Shown piece after piece: positions 1 through 10,186 of a DNA stretch of 35,526 nucleotides. A program made the position numbers and the translations under genes. Position 1 is the first letter of the stretch. Every line of letters starts with the position of its first letter. The DNA comes from Gammaproteobacteria bacterium (GTDB lineage Bacteria; Pseudomonadota; Gammaproteobacteria; Burkholderiales; Burkholderiaceae_C), in the NCBI GenBank assembly GCA_018820395.1, contig JAHJOG010000012.1:1-35526 (forward strand), in the 5' to 3' direction. The notes below the pieces were generated by a model. The model did not search any database and had not been told where the DNA came from. It saw nothing but the letters and a program-made list of their open reading frames with translations.

Positions 1-2902
<2,902 letters not shown>

Positions 2903-2938
2903 GGTCCAGTAGAGAATACCGGCCATGACCGGTACCCG

Positions 2939-2979
2939 ACGCCTCCCTTCCGCTTGCGGTCGGGGGGCGTTCTTTTTCT
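2939..2979 (+). terminator. Rho-independent terminator of rpoC
   Basis: A symmetrical hairpin (arms 2939-2953 and 2956-2970) with 12 of 15 Watson-Crick pairs plus a G-T wobble and a very GC-rich stem is followed by the U-rich tract TTCTTTTTCT. It begins 36 bases after the rpoC stop. A smaller inverted repeat, TACCGG-N6-CCGGTA at 2917-2934, sits just before it. This separates the rpoBC unit from the genes downstream. Confidence 0.9.
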
Positions 2980-2995
2980 GCGGTGCGTCCCGGTG

Positions 2996-3586
2996 ATGAG
3001 CGCGCGCGAGTCGTGGCTCTGGTGGGGCGCTCTGGCGCTGGCGGTGTTCTGGTTCGTCGGGGCGTACAACCGGATGATGCGGCTGCGCTCGGCAGCGTTG
3101 CAGGCCTATTCGACGCTGGACGGTGCCTTGACGCGCCAACTGGAGTTCGTCCTGGCGCACGCTTCGCAGCGCGAAGCGGAGGCGGCGGCCAGCCGATCCG
3201 TCGTTTCGGTCCAGGCGGCGGCGGCACAACTTCAGATCCTGCTTGCCGCAACGCGTCCCCGGCCGCTCGAACCGGCCCGGATCGCGGCACTGTCGACGGC
3301 GCTCCATGCCTTGCTGGGCGCTTGGCAAGGCCTCTACCCGAACGAAGGAATCAGCTTCGACGCAGACGGAACCCTCTCTCGCCCGGCGTCGCTGGAGGCG
3401 CAAAAGGACAGGCCTGACGCTTCCGAGCCCCCGCCCATCGCGTGGCCGGAGCCTTCCGCCGCCGCAGAGATTGCGCGCCGTCAATTCAACCAGGCCGTCA
3501 TGCAGTACAACGCCGCCATCGGACAACTGCCTGCGCAACTGGTGGCGTGGATCATGCAACTGCGCAGGGCCGCCTGCCTCACCTGA
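2996..3586 (+). CDS. LemA-like membrane-anchored protein
   Basis: 196-residue protein of unknown function. Residues about 7-25 form one hydrophobic segment (WLWWGALALAVFWFVGAYNR), with the rest predicted as helical and Ala/Gln rich. The stretch after the membrane segment (YNRMMRLRSAALQAYSTLD) and the C-terminal part (QFNQAVMQYNAAIGQLP) resemble the two conserved ends of LemA-family proteins. The middle is divergent and contains a Pro-rich insertion, so this is a distant relative. The ATG at 2996 puts the membrane segment at the N-terminus; an in-frame GTG lies directly before it and a TTG at 2954 falls inside the rpoC terminator, so I rejected the TTG. It ends 24 bases before the rsmB start proposed here. 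LemA-like assignment is moderate; function is not known. Confidence 0.75.
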   Translation: MSARESWLWWGALALAVFWFVGAYNRMMRLRSAALQAYSTLDGALTRQLEFVLAHASQREAEAAASRSVVSVQAAAAQLQILLAATRPRPLEPARIAALSTALHALLGAWQGLYPNEGISFDADGTLSRPASLEAQKDRPDASEPPPIAWPEPSAAAEIARRQFNQAVMQYNAAIGQLPAQLVAWIMQLRRAACLT

Positions 3587-3609
3587 CCATTCGTTTCAAG
3601 CCCAACAAG

Positions 3610-4983
3610 TTGCAAGACACTCCGAACTCTCCACAGCGCGCTCCGACAACGTCGAACGCACCGCCGCTCTGGCGCCAGCTGCAGCTCGCCGCCACGGCGC
3701 TCGCGTCGATTCGGGCGGGCGTGTCCGGCACGGCGGCCTTCCAGTCGGTGGAGGCCGAGCTGCGCCCAGGCGTTCAGGCGCTCGGCTTCCAGGTGCTGCG
3801 CACGCTCGGGCGCGCCGAGGCGCTGCGACGGCAACTCGCCAAGCGGACCCCGCCGCCGGCAGCAGATGCACTGCTTTGCACTGCTCTGGCCCTTGCGTGG
3901 GACGCTGACGCATCACCCTACGAGCCTTTCACGCTCGTGGATCAGGCCGTGGAGGCGGCAAAGCGCAACCCCGGCACGCGGGCCCAGGCCAGCTTCATCA
4001 ATGCCTGCTTGCGTCGCTTTCTCCGCGAGCGCGACGAGTTGGTGGCCCTGACAGAACGAGAGCCCGTCGCGCAATGGAATCATCCGCGCTGGTGGATCGA
4101 ACGCCTGCGCCACGACCACCCGCGCGACTGGCGGCGCATTCTCGAAGCGGACAACACGCAGGCGCCGATGACGCTGCGCGTCAATCTGAAAAAGACCGAC
4201 GTCGCCGCCTACCTGGGAGAACTGAATGCCGTCGGCCTGCCGGGAAGGGCTGTGGGCCGCAGCGGCGTGCAACTGTCGCGCGCACGGCCGGTGCTGGACC
4301 TGCCGGGCTTCACCCATGGCGCCTGTTCGGTCCAGGATGCGGCGGCCCAACTCGCCGCGCCCCTGCTGCTCGACGGCCTGCGGGCCGCGACGCCGGGCGC
4401 GCCGCTCCGCCTGCTGGACGCCTGCGCCGCACCCGGCGGGAAGACCGCGCACCTGATCGAAGCGGCCGGCGATGCGCAACTCGACCTCACCTCGCTGGAG
4501 ATCGACGCCACGCGCAGCCGCCGGATCGAGGAAACGCTGGCCCGCATCGGCGCAGAAGCGCGCGTGCTCGTCGCCGATGCATCCAGGCCGGGTGAATGGT
4601 GGGACGGCCGGTCGTTCGACGGCATTCTGCTCGATGCGCCATGCACCGCATCGGGCATCGTCCGGCGCCATCCGGACGTGCGCTGGCTGCGCCGCGAAAG
4701 CGACACAGACCAGCTGGCGATCCTTCAGGCGATCCTGCTGGCCTCGCTCTGGCCCCTCGTGCGACCTGGAGGGCGGCTGCTGTACTGCACCTGTTCGGTT
4801 TTCCGGAAAGAGGGCGTGCACCAGATCGATGCGTTCCTTGCACACAACACCGACGCGCGTTTGCTGCCCTCGCCGGGCCATTTGCTGCCGCAAACCGGAT
4901 CGGATGCTCACCGCGTCCCGGACAATGACCTGGGTGATCACGACGGTTTTTTCTACGCTCTCCTCGAAAAAGCGCCCCGCTGA
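3610..4983 (+). CDS. rsmB: 16S rRNA (cytosine(967)-C(5))-methyltransferase RsmB
   Basis: Methylates C967 of 16S rRNA with S-adenosylmethionine; acts in the cytoplasm during ribosome maturation. The N-terminal third is a NusB-like RNA-binding domain. The C-terminal domain shows the SAM-binding loop LLDACAAPGGKTAHL (about 4411-4455), the catalytic loop DAPCTASGIVRRHPDVRW (about 4633-4686, nucleophile Cys) and the second cysteine motif LLYCTCSVFRKEG (about 4780-4818). With a TTG start at 3610 the protein is 457 residues, close to the usual 430-450. The frame is open further upstream (to 3442) but that stretch overlaps the preceding gene and has no family similarity, so the start is uncertain by a few codons. 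The 3' end overlaps the DUF4390 gene, suggesting coupled translation. Confidence 0.93.
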   Translation: MQDTPNSPQRAPTTSNAPPLWRQLQLAATALASIRAGVSGTAAFQSVEAELRPGVQALGFQVLRTLGRAEALRRQLAKRTPPPAADALLCTALALAWDADASPYEPFTLVDQAVEAAKRNPGTRAQASFINACLRRFLRERDELVALTEREPVAQWNHPRWWIERLRHDHPRDWRRILEADNTQAPMTLRVNLKKTDVAAYLGELNAVGLPGRAVGRSGVQLSRARPVLDLPGFTHGACSVQDAAAQLAAPLLLDGLRAATPGAPLRLLDACAAPGGKTAHLIEAAGDAQLDLTSLEIDATRSRRIEETLARIGAEARVLVADASRPGEWWDGRSFDGILLDAPCTASGIVRRHPDVRWLRRESDTDQLAILQAILLASLWPLVRPGGRLLYCTCSVFRKEGVHQIDAFLAHNTDARLLPSPGHLLPQTGSDAHRVPDNDLGDHDGFFYALLEKAPR

Positions 4984-5602
4984 CGGGCGCTTTGGCGCCG
5001 GCTGGCTCGTGGCGCTGGTGCTGATGGCGATGCTGGCTCTTGCCGGCGCATGGCCTGGGGTCGCGGCGGCGCAGTCGTATCCGGCGTCGGTCAACGAGCT
5101 GCGCCTCGAGCAGGCCGACGACGGCGTCTACCTGAGCGCGCTGGTCGATTTCGAACTGCCGCCCCTGGTCGAAGAGGTGCTCGACAAGGGCATTGCCATC
5201 TACTTCGTCGTCGAGGCCGAGATTTCCCGGGATCGCTGGTACTGGACCGATCTCAAGGTGGCGCAGGCCTCGCGCTACATGCGCCTGGCCTACCAGCCGC
5301 TCACGAGGCGATGGCGGCTCAACGTGTCGCCCGTGCCCATCACCAACTCGGGCTTCGGCGTGTCGCTCAATCAGAACTTCGACTCGCTGGCCGACGCGCT
5401 CGACAGCGTGCGCCGGGTCGGGCGGCTGCGAATGAGCGATGTGGCCGACATCGGCGATCATGGCGTGCATACTGTGATGTTCCGCTTTCGGCTGGACACC
5501 TCGCAGCTGCCTCGCCCATTCCAGATCGGGGTGGCCGGCCAGTCCGACTGGAACATTTCCGCTGAACGTACCGCACGACTGCCCCTCGAGAAGGTGAAAT
5601 GA
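4925..5602 (+). CDS. DUF4390 exported protein
   Basis: 225-residue protein with a hydrophobic export signal (WLVALVLMAMLALAGAWP, then a likely cleavage after VAAAQ near residue 50). The mature part begins with NELRLEQADDGVYLSALVDF and contains several aromatic-rich beta-strand-like segments typical of DUF4390. No catalytic motif is visible. The family is found next to NtrY-like kinases in betaproteobacteria, and here its stop overlaps the kinase start as ATGA (5599-5602), so the two are probably translationally coupled and functionally linked, perhaps as a periplasmic partner of the sensor (inference). The start is ambiguous: ATG 4925 or GTG 4934; either overlaps rsmB by about 50-59 bases. 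Confidence 0.85.
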   Translation: MTWVITTVFSTLSSKKRPADGRFGAGWLVALVLMAMLALAGAWPGVAAAQSYPASVNELRLEQADDGVYLSALVDFELPPLVEEVLDKGIAIYFVVEAEISRDRWYWTDLKVAQASRYMRLAYQPLTRRWRLNVSPVPITNSGFGVSLNQNFDSLADALDSVRRVGRLRMSDVADIGDHGVHTVMFRFRLDTSQLPRPFQIGVAGQSDWNISAERTARLPLEKVK

Positions 5603-7935
5603 GCACCGCCGATCCGCGCGCCGGCACAGGCCGCGCTTCCCCGCAGGCGCGCCGCGCGCGGGCGATGCGCTGGGCGATCGGCGTGAGCGCTTTTCTGGTC
5701 ACGGCGATCGGCCTGGTGCTCATGTTCATGCTCGCGCAGTCGACCACCAACCGCGAGCTGTACGAGCGCAATTACGCGCGGCTCTTCGGCATCAACGTCG
5801 TCGTTGCCGGCGTGCTGGTCATCGTCTTGGGCTGGGTGGCTTTCCGGCTGCTGTCGCGGCTGCGGCAAGGCAAGTTCGGCAGCCGCCTGCTGATCAAGCT
5901 GGCGGCCATCTTCGCGCTGGTGGGCGTGGTGCCGGGCGTGCTGGTGTATGTCGTGTCCTATCAGTTCGTCGCCCGCTCGATCGAGAGCTGGTTCGACGTC
6001 AAAGTCGAGGGCGCGCTCGACGCCGGACTCAACCTGGGGCGCGCCACGCTCGACTCGTTGACCGACGACCTGTCCACCAAGGTTCGCGCGGCGAGCGCTC
6101 AGCTTGCCGACGTGCCCGACACCAGCGCCGGACTCGTGCTGGAGCGCATTCGCGACCAGCTCGGCGCCACCGATGCCGTGCTCTGGACCGGCACTGGACA
6201 ACTGATCGCAGGCGCCGGCACGTCCCGCTTCAATCTCAACCCGGACCGGCCATCGCTGCAGCAATTGCGCCAGGTGCGTGCCGACCGGGCGGTAGCGCAC
6301 ATCGAAGGTCTCGACGAAACCCCGGCGCCGGGCGCTGCGCCGCCGCCGCCCGCCAGCGTGCGCGCCCTGGCCATGGTGCAGCGGCCCGGCTTCGACTTCA
6401 ACACCGAACCGCGCTTTCTGCAGGTCACGCGGCCCTTGCCGCCCGCGGTCGTGGCCAATGCGCTGGCCGTTCAGGAGGCGAATCGCGAATACCAGGAGCG
6501 CGCCCTGGCCCGTGAGGGACTGCGCCGCATGTACATCGGCACGCTCACGCTCACGCTTTTCCTCGCCGTCTTCGGGGCGGTTCTGTTGGCCGTGCTGTTC
6601 GGCAATCAGCTCGCGCGACCCTTGCTGGTGTTGGCGGACGGAGTGCGCCAAGTGGCGGCCGGCGACCTTCGGCCGACTGCCGTCGTGCAAGGCAAGGACG
6701 AACTCGGCGGACTCACGCGGTCGTTCGCGGTCATGACCCAGCAACTCGCCGATGCGCGCGGCGCGGTCGAAAAAACCATGGGCGAGCTCGATGCCGCGCG
6801 CGACAACCTGCAGACCATCCTGGACAACCTCACCTCCGGCGTGATCGTGCTCGACGCCCAGGGCGTCATTCTGTCGACCAACCCGGGTGCGACCCGTGTG
6901 CTTCGCGCGCCGCTGGCCGCCTACGAAGGCCAGCCGCTCTCCAATTTGCCCGGGCGCGCCGACTTCGCTCAAGGCGTGCAACAGCAATTCGACGATTTCG
7001 AGGTCGAACGCATCCAGCACGGGCTCGACCACTGGCAGCACGCCTTCGAACTCCGGTCCGAAGGCGACGAGATGTCGCCCGACACCATCAACATCGTGGC
7101 GCGCGGCGCAGAGCTCCCGGGTGCCGCGCGGCTCCTGGTGTTCGACGACATCTCCGAGATCGTCTCTGCGCAGCGCACGCAGGCCTGGGGCGAGGTGGCT
7201 CGCCGCCTGGCGCACGAAATCAAGAACCCGCTCACGCCCATCCAGCTCTCGGCCGAGCGCCTCGAGATGAAGCTCACCGGCAAGGTGGCGCCGCCCGAGC
7301 AATTGCTGCTCACCAAGTCGGTCAAGACCATCGTCGATCAGGTCGACGCCATGAAGCGGCTGGTCAACGAGTTCCGCGACTACGCGCGCCTGCCCGCTGC
7401 CGACCTCAAGCCACTCGACTTGAATGCGCTCGTGACCGACGTCCTGCAACTCTACGGCGGGGGCAATGCGTCCATCGCGCTGCATTCCGAACTCGACGAG
7501 CGTTGCCCGCCGATCCGCGGCGACGCGCAGCAGATCCGCCAGGTCATTCATAACCTGCTGCAGAACGCGCAGGACGCAGCCGAAAGCGCCGTGGCCGGCG
7601 GCGCCGCGCGCTCGGGCGAAGTCGCGATCCGCACGCGGCTTTCGGACTCCGGCCGCCGTGTGCGCCTCACGGTGCAAGACAGCGGCCCCGGCTTTGCGGA
7701 GAACATCTTGAAGCGGGCCTTCGAACCCTACGTCACCACCAAGTCCAAAGGGACCGGGCTCGGGTTGGCGGTGGTCAAGAAAATCGCCGACGAACACGGC
7801 GCGCGCATCGAGCTTTCCAATCGTCACGAGAATGGGTCTACAGCCGGAGCGCAAGTCTCGTTATCATTTGCGCTGGCAGCAGAGCCGCAGGGAGCGGTTG
7901 CTCACACCGAAGATGAGAAGTCCTCCATCGCTTGA
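5599..7935 (+). CDS. ntrY: NtrY-like membrane sensor histidine kinase
   Basis: 778-residue two-component kinase. Order of parts: three membrane segments (about residues 24-46, 62-85, 97-122), a periplasmic sensor region of about 190 residues with a Pro/Ala-rich loop near 243-252, a fourth membrane segment (311-335), HAMP linker (about 336-390), a PAS-like domain (about 405-510), and the HisKA dimerisation helix with LAHEIKNPLTP, in which His539 is the phosphorylation site. The ATP-binding domain has the N box NLLQNAQDAAE, DSGPGF and GTGLGLAVVKK. This layout is that of NtrY, linked in other bacteria to nitrogen and redox/respiratory control. It overlaps the DUF4390 gene by four bases and is followed after 66 bases by its probable partner regulator. 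The stimulus is not evident from sequence. Confidence 0.92.
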   Translation: MSTADPRAGTGRASPQARRARAMRWAIGVSAFLVTAIGLVLMFMLAQSTTNRELYERNYARLFGINVVVAGVLVIVLGWVAFRLLSRLRQGKFGSRLLIKLAAIFALVGVVPGVLVYVVSYQFVARSIESWFDVKVEGALDAGLNLGRATLDSLTDDLSTKVRAASAQLADVPDTSAGLVLERIRDQLGATDAVLWTGTGQLIAGAGTSRFNLNPDRPSLQQLRQVRADRAVAHIEGLDETPAPGAAPPPPASVRALAMVQRPGFDFNTEPRFLQVTRPLPPAVVANALAVQEANREYQERALAREGLRRMYIGTLTLTLFLAVFGAVLLAVLFGNQLARPLLVLADGVRQVAAGDLRPTAVVQGKDELGGLTRSFAVMTQQLADARGAVEKTMGELDAARDNLQTILDNLTSGVIVLDAQGVILSTNPGATRVLRAPLAAYEGQPLSNLPGRADFAQGVQQQFDDFEVERIQHGLDHWQHAFELRSEGDEMSPDTINIVARGAELPGAARLLVFDDISEIVSAQRTQAWGEVARRLAHEIKNPLTPIQLSAERLEMKLTGKVAPPEQLLLTKSVKTIVDQVDAMKRLVNEFRDYARLPAADLKPLDLNALVTDVLQLYGGGNASIALHSELDERCPPIRGDAQQIRQVIHNLLQNAQDAAESAVAGGAARSGEVAIRTRLSDSGRRVRLTVQDSGPGFAENILKRAFEPYVTTKSKGTGLGLAVVKKIADEHGARIELSNRHENGSTAGAQVSLSFALAAEPQGAVAHTEDEKSSIA

Positions 7936-8001
7936 TCGATTGCATCGGTCGACCTGGAGCCATTCGAGCATTCAACACAAGCGCGCACCAACCGACACCT
8001 C

Positions 8002-8697
8002 ATGGCAAACATCCTCGTGGTCGACGACGAGCTGGGCATCCGGGACCTGCTCTTCGAAATTCTCAACGACGAAGGCCACAACGTGGATCTCGCCGAAAAC
8101 GCGGCCGAGGCACGCGCCGCCAGGCAGCGGGCGCGTCCCGACCTGGTCCTGCTCGATATCCGGATGCCCGACACCGACGGCGTCACGCTGCTGAAGGAAT
8201 GGTCCGCGGCCGGGCTGCTCAGCATGCCGGTCATCATGATGAGCGGGCACGCCACCATCGACACCGCCGTCGAGGCCACCCGCATCGGCGCCTTCGCTTT
8301 CCTCGAAAAACCGATCACGCTCCAGAAGCTGCTGAAGGCCGTCGAGCAAGGCCTTGCGCGTGAGACCGCCCGACGCGCCGCAGCCAGCGTCGTGCCCACC
8401 ACCAACAGCTTCGCTGCCGTGGTCACCACCGTCGGCGAAAGCTCGCTCGTACCCTCGGCCTTGCAGATGCCCGCCCCGGATCCCGGCCCGCAGTCGACGC
8501 AAAGCTTCGACCTCGACCGGCCCCTGCGCGATGCCCGCGATGGCTTCGAGAAGGCGTACTTCGAGTTTCACCTGGCCATGGAAAACGGCTCGATGACCCG
8601 CGTCGCCGAAAAGACCGGCCTGGAACGCACCCACCTCTATCGCAAACTCAAGCAGCTCGGCGTCGACCTCTCGAGGGGCCGGCGCAGCGCTGTATAA
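8002..8697 (+). CDS. NtrX-type response regulator without AAA+ domain (receiver plus Fis-type HTH)
   Basis: 231-residue response regulator. Receiver domain in residues 1-120: acidic pair D8/D9, phospho-acceptor D52 in LVLLDIRMPD, conserved Ser81 and Lys103 (FLEKP). Residues about 122-180 are a low-complexity Ala/Pro/Ser linker. The C-terminal 45 residues form a Fis-type helix-turn-helix (MTRVAEKTGLERTHLYRKLK). Classical NtrX is about 450 residues with a sigma-54-interacting AAA+ ATPase between these parts; here that domain is absent, so the protein resembles the RegA/PrrA layout and should not activate sigma-54 promoters by itself (inference). It lies directly behind the NtrY-like kinase. Its TAA stop lies inside the -10 box of the tRNA-Phe promoter. 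Confidence 0.9.
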   Translation: MANILVVDDELGIRDLLFEILNDEGHNVDLAENAAEARAARQRARPDLVLLDIRMPDTDGVTLLKEWSAAGLLSMPVIMMSGHATIDTAVEATRIGAFAFLEKPITLQKLLKAVEQGLARETARRAAASVVPTTNSFAAVVTTVGESSLVPSALQMPAPDPGPQSTQSFDLDRPLRDARDGFEKAYFEFHLAMENGSMTRVAEKTGLERTHLYRKLKQLGVDLSRGRRSAV

Positions 8698-8698
8698 T
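8693..8698 (+). promoter_or_regulatory. -10 box of the tRNA-Phe promoter
   Basis: A perfect TATAAT lies 39 bases before the tRNA 5' end and contains the stop codon of the preceding response regulator. The bases after it are GC-rich (CGCGGGC), the type of discriminator associated with stringent control of stable RNA genes. I do not see a good -35 hexamer at the usual 16-18 base spacing, so the promoter call rests on the -10 box and position. Confidence 0.6.
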
Positions 8699-8737
8699 CG
8701 CGGGCTGCGCTTCGCGAAGAGATTCGTCAAAGCGTAT

Positions 8738-8813
8738 GGCCCGGTAGCTCAGTTGGTAGAGCAGCGGATTGAAAATCCGCGTGTCGGTGGTTCGATTCCG
8801 CCCCAGGCCACCA
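8738..8813 (+). tRNA. tRNA-Phe (anticodon GAA)
   Basis: A 76-base cloverleaf with encoded CCA end (8811-8813). D arm GCTC...GAGC (8747-8762), anticodon stem GCGGA/TCCGC with loop TTGAAAA, anticodon GAA at 8771-8773, T arm GGTGG-TTCGATT-CCGCC (8786-8802), discriminator A8810. The acceptor stem pairs GGCCCGG with CCAGGCC, giving six pairs and one C-A mismatch (C8742 with A8805, positions 5 and 68). All other stems are fully paired, so it is probably functional. It has its own -10 box and a terminator. Confidence 0.96.
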
Positions 8814-8821
8814 AGTTCTTT

Positions 8822-8855
8822 AGCCCCTGTTTCCTGATGGAATCAGGGGCTTTTT
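8822..8855 (+). terminator. Rho-independent terminator of tRNA-Phe
   Basis: Hairpin AGCCCCTG ... CAGGGGCT with an inner TTCC-TGAT-GGAA helix, then TTTTT. It starts nine bases after the CCA end. The stop codon of the convergent lipase gene (8843-8845) lies inside its right arm, so on the minus strand the lipase transcript also forms this hairpin, though the A/T tract on that side is weaker. Confidence 0.92.
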
Positions 8856-9775
8856 GTTTGTGGCAGTTCACCCGCCAGAATGGCAGGTACTTCAAGGTCG
8901 AGCAAAGCCAGCGTCTCGCTTTGCACATCACGATCGTGGGCCAACTCGACATGGCCCAGGGCACCGGCGCAGCGGTTGTCCGCGCCTTCGAGCATCGCCC
9001 GCGAGGCGGGAAACGCGACGTTGTCGGAGGTCGAGTACCAGCAGGTGAAAGGCACGGGCGTCTCGTGCGCCTGGCCGGCTTGCAGGTGGCGTAGCCAATC
9101 GCTTCCGATGCGCATCGCTCGCGTGTTCGGCGAGCGGCCGAAGCGGGCGAGCCAGGTGCCGCCGTGGGGCGTGCCGATCGTGACGATGCGGTGGGCGCGA
9201 CGCGCGTCGGACTCCTGCAGCCAGGCGCGGGCCGCGAGGCCGCCCATGCTGTGGCAGACGATCATGGGCGCGAGTCCCGTGGCGTCGAAGACTTGAGCGA
9301 CGGCCCGATCGATGGTGCGGATGTGAGCATCGATCGGGGCCATGGGCGGCTCCAGATTGACCGCGACGAAGGCACGGTCCGTCGAGCGCAGCGTGGTGAG
9401 CCAGGCGTTCCAGAATCCTCGATTGCACAGAAAGCCGTGGACCAGCACCACGCCGCGCCGGCCGTTGCGCGGCAGGTGATCCGGTTCGATGTCCGCGAGG
9501 AACGGTTGGTCGAGGCAGAACACGCGCGGTGCAATGCGGCATTCGGCGGACCATGCACGAACGCATTGCCACACATGGGCTGGCCGCACGGAGTCCGTCG
9601 CGCTGACGACGCGGCAGGCAAGAAGTTCGAGTGCGACGACGGATGCGTGGCCGAGAAGTGCGAGGGCGATGCCGGCAAGGGCCACGGTCGGTGAGAAACG
9701 CCACCAGAGCGCCACCCACGCTGTGAGTGCGAGCAACCCGCCCAGCATGAGGCGGCGTTGAAGCCGGGCGATCAT
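8843..9775 (-). CDS. Membrane-anchored alpha/beta hydrolase (triacylglycerol lipase-like)
   Basis: 310-residue serine hydrolase. Two hydrophobic N-terminal segments (about residues 9-25 and 30-52) should anchor it in the inner membrane, with the catalytic domain after residue about 80. Oxyanion motif VLVHGFLCN (residues 111-118), nucleophile Ser176 in CHSMGG, a GTPHGGT motif (201-207), and likely Asp251 (STSDNVAFP) and His275 (GHVELA) complete the triad. This set is typical of bacterial lipases/esterases of the alpha/beta fold. Substrate is not known. It converges on tRNA-Phe and its stop codon lies in the tRNA terminator. Upstream lies a small membrane protein on the same strand, separated by an inverted repeat. 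Confidence 0.9.
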   Translation of the reverse strand: MIARLQRRLMLGGLLALTAWVALWWRFSPTVALAGIALALLGHASVVALELLACRVVSATDSVRPAHVWQCVRAWSAECRIAPRVFCLDQPFLADIEPDHLPRNGRRGVVLVHGFLCNRGFWNAWLTTLRSTDRAFVAVNLEPPMAPIDAHIRTIDRAVAQVFDATGLAPMIVCHSMGGLAARAWLQESDARRAHRIVTIGTPHGGTWLARFGRSPNTRAMRIGSDWLRHLQAGQAHETPVPFTCWYSTSDNVAFPASRAMLEGADNRCAGALGHVELAHDRDVQSETLALLDLEVPAILAGELPQTKSP

Positions 9776-9792
9776 GCGGCCGGCCGCCGCGT

Positions 9793-9815
9793 GCGCAGCG
9801 GTGTGAAACCGCTGC
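9793..9815. repeat. Perfect 9-base inverted repeat
   Basis: CGCAGCGGT and ACCGCTGCG flank a 5-base loop. It lies between the small membrane protein gene and the lipase gene, both read leftward. There is no T tract after it on the minus strand, so it could be a weak or Rho-assisted terminator, or an mRNA processing/stability hairpin. Confidence 0.5.
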
Positions 9816-9835
9816 GGCTAAAAACCGGCAAGCGT

Positions 9836-10018
9836 TTAGAGGCCGGCCAGCATGGTGGTGCTGAGGTCGCCGTCTTCAGGGGTGGCCCTGCCTTGGGTCG
9901 AGAACACCAGCGTCATGAGCGCCAGCCCGAAAGAGGCGAGGAGGGCGCTCCAGCCGAACATGAAGATCAACGAAGCCGAAGCGAGCGGACCGGCGAGGAG
10001 AACGAGAGCTTTTTGCAT
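9836..10018 (-). CDS. Small hydrophobic membrane protein (60 residues)
   Basis: Unrecognised 60-residue protein with two closely spaced hydrophobic segments (about residues 3-20 and 22-40) and a polar C-terminal tail (TQGRATPEDGDLS). ATG at 10018; upstream on the minus strand an ACAAGG motif sits about 12 bases before the start. No homologous family is recognised. The support is the membrane-protein-like composition, position in an otherwise empty gap, and a possible operator upstream. It could be a chance frame. Confidence 0.5.
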   Translation of the reverse strand: MQKALVLLAGPLASASLIFMFGWSALLASFGLALMTLVFSTQGRATPEDGDLSTTMLAGL

Positions 10019-10072
10019 GCGTCGATGATGCCTTGTAACAGGAGCTCGACGCTGTGAGAAAAGACATGTTTG

Positions 10073-10090
10073 CCTAAGGAAAACACTAGG
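10073..10090. promoter_or_regulatory. Candidate operator (CCTA-N10-TAGG)
   Basis: Imperfect palindrome CCTAAGGAAAACACTAGG lying 55-72 bases upstream of the small membrane protein gene, in an AT-richer 168-base spacer behind pldA. The position suits a promoter-region binding site. No regulator is identified. Confidence 0.3.
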
Positions 10091-10186
10091 TAAAAGGCCT
10101 CTTCATGCACTCATCACACGCTTACGAAAACTTAAGTATTCGATCGCGTGCGCTGCCATGGAACTAGTCACGCGAAGCCCATTTTT

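Noticed and set aside
3442..3609. Longer N-terminus for RsmB starting at 3442
   Set aside because: It would overlap the LemA-like gene by 145 bases and adds 56 residues without similarity to the NusB-like domain.
5458..7854. 798-codon open frame on the minus strand
   Set aside because: Antisense to the complete NtrY-like kinase; rich in His, Arg, Gln and Ala as is usual for antisense products of GC-rich genes. The kinase frame has all its motifs.
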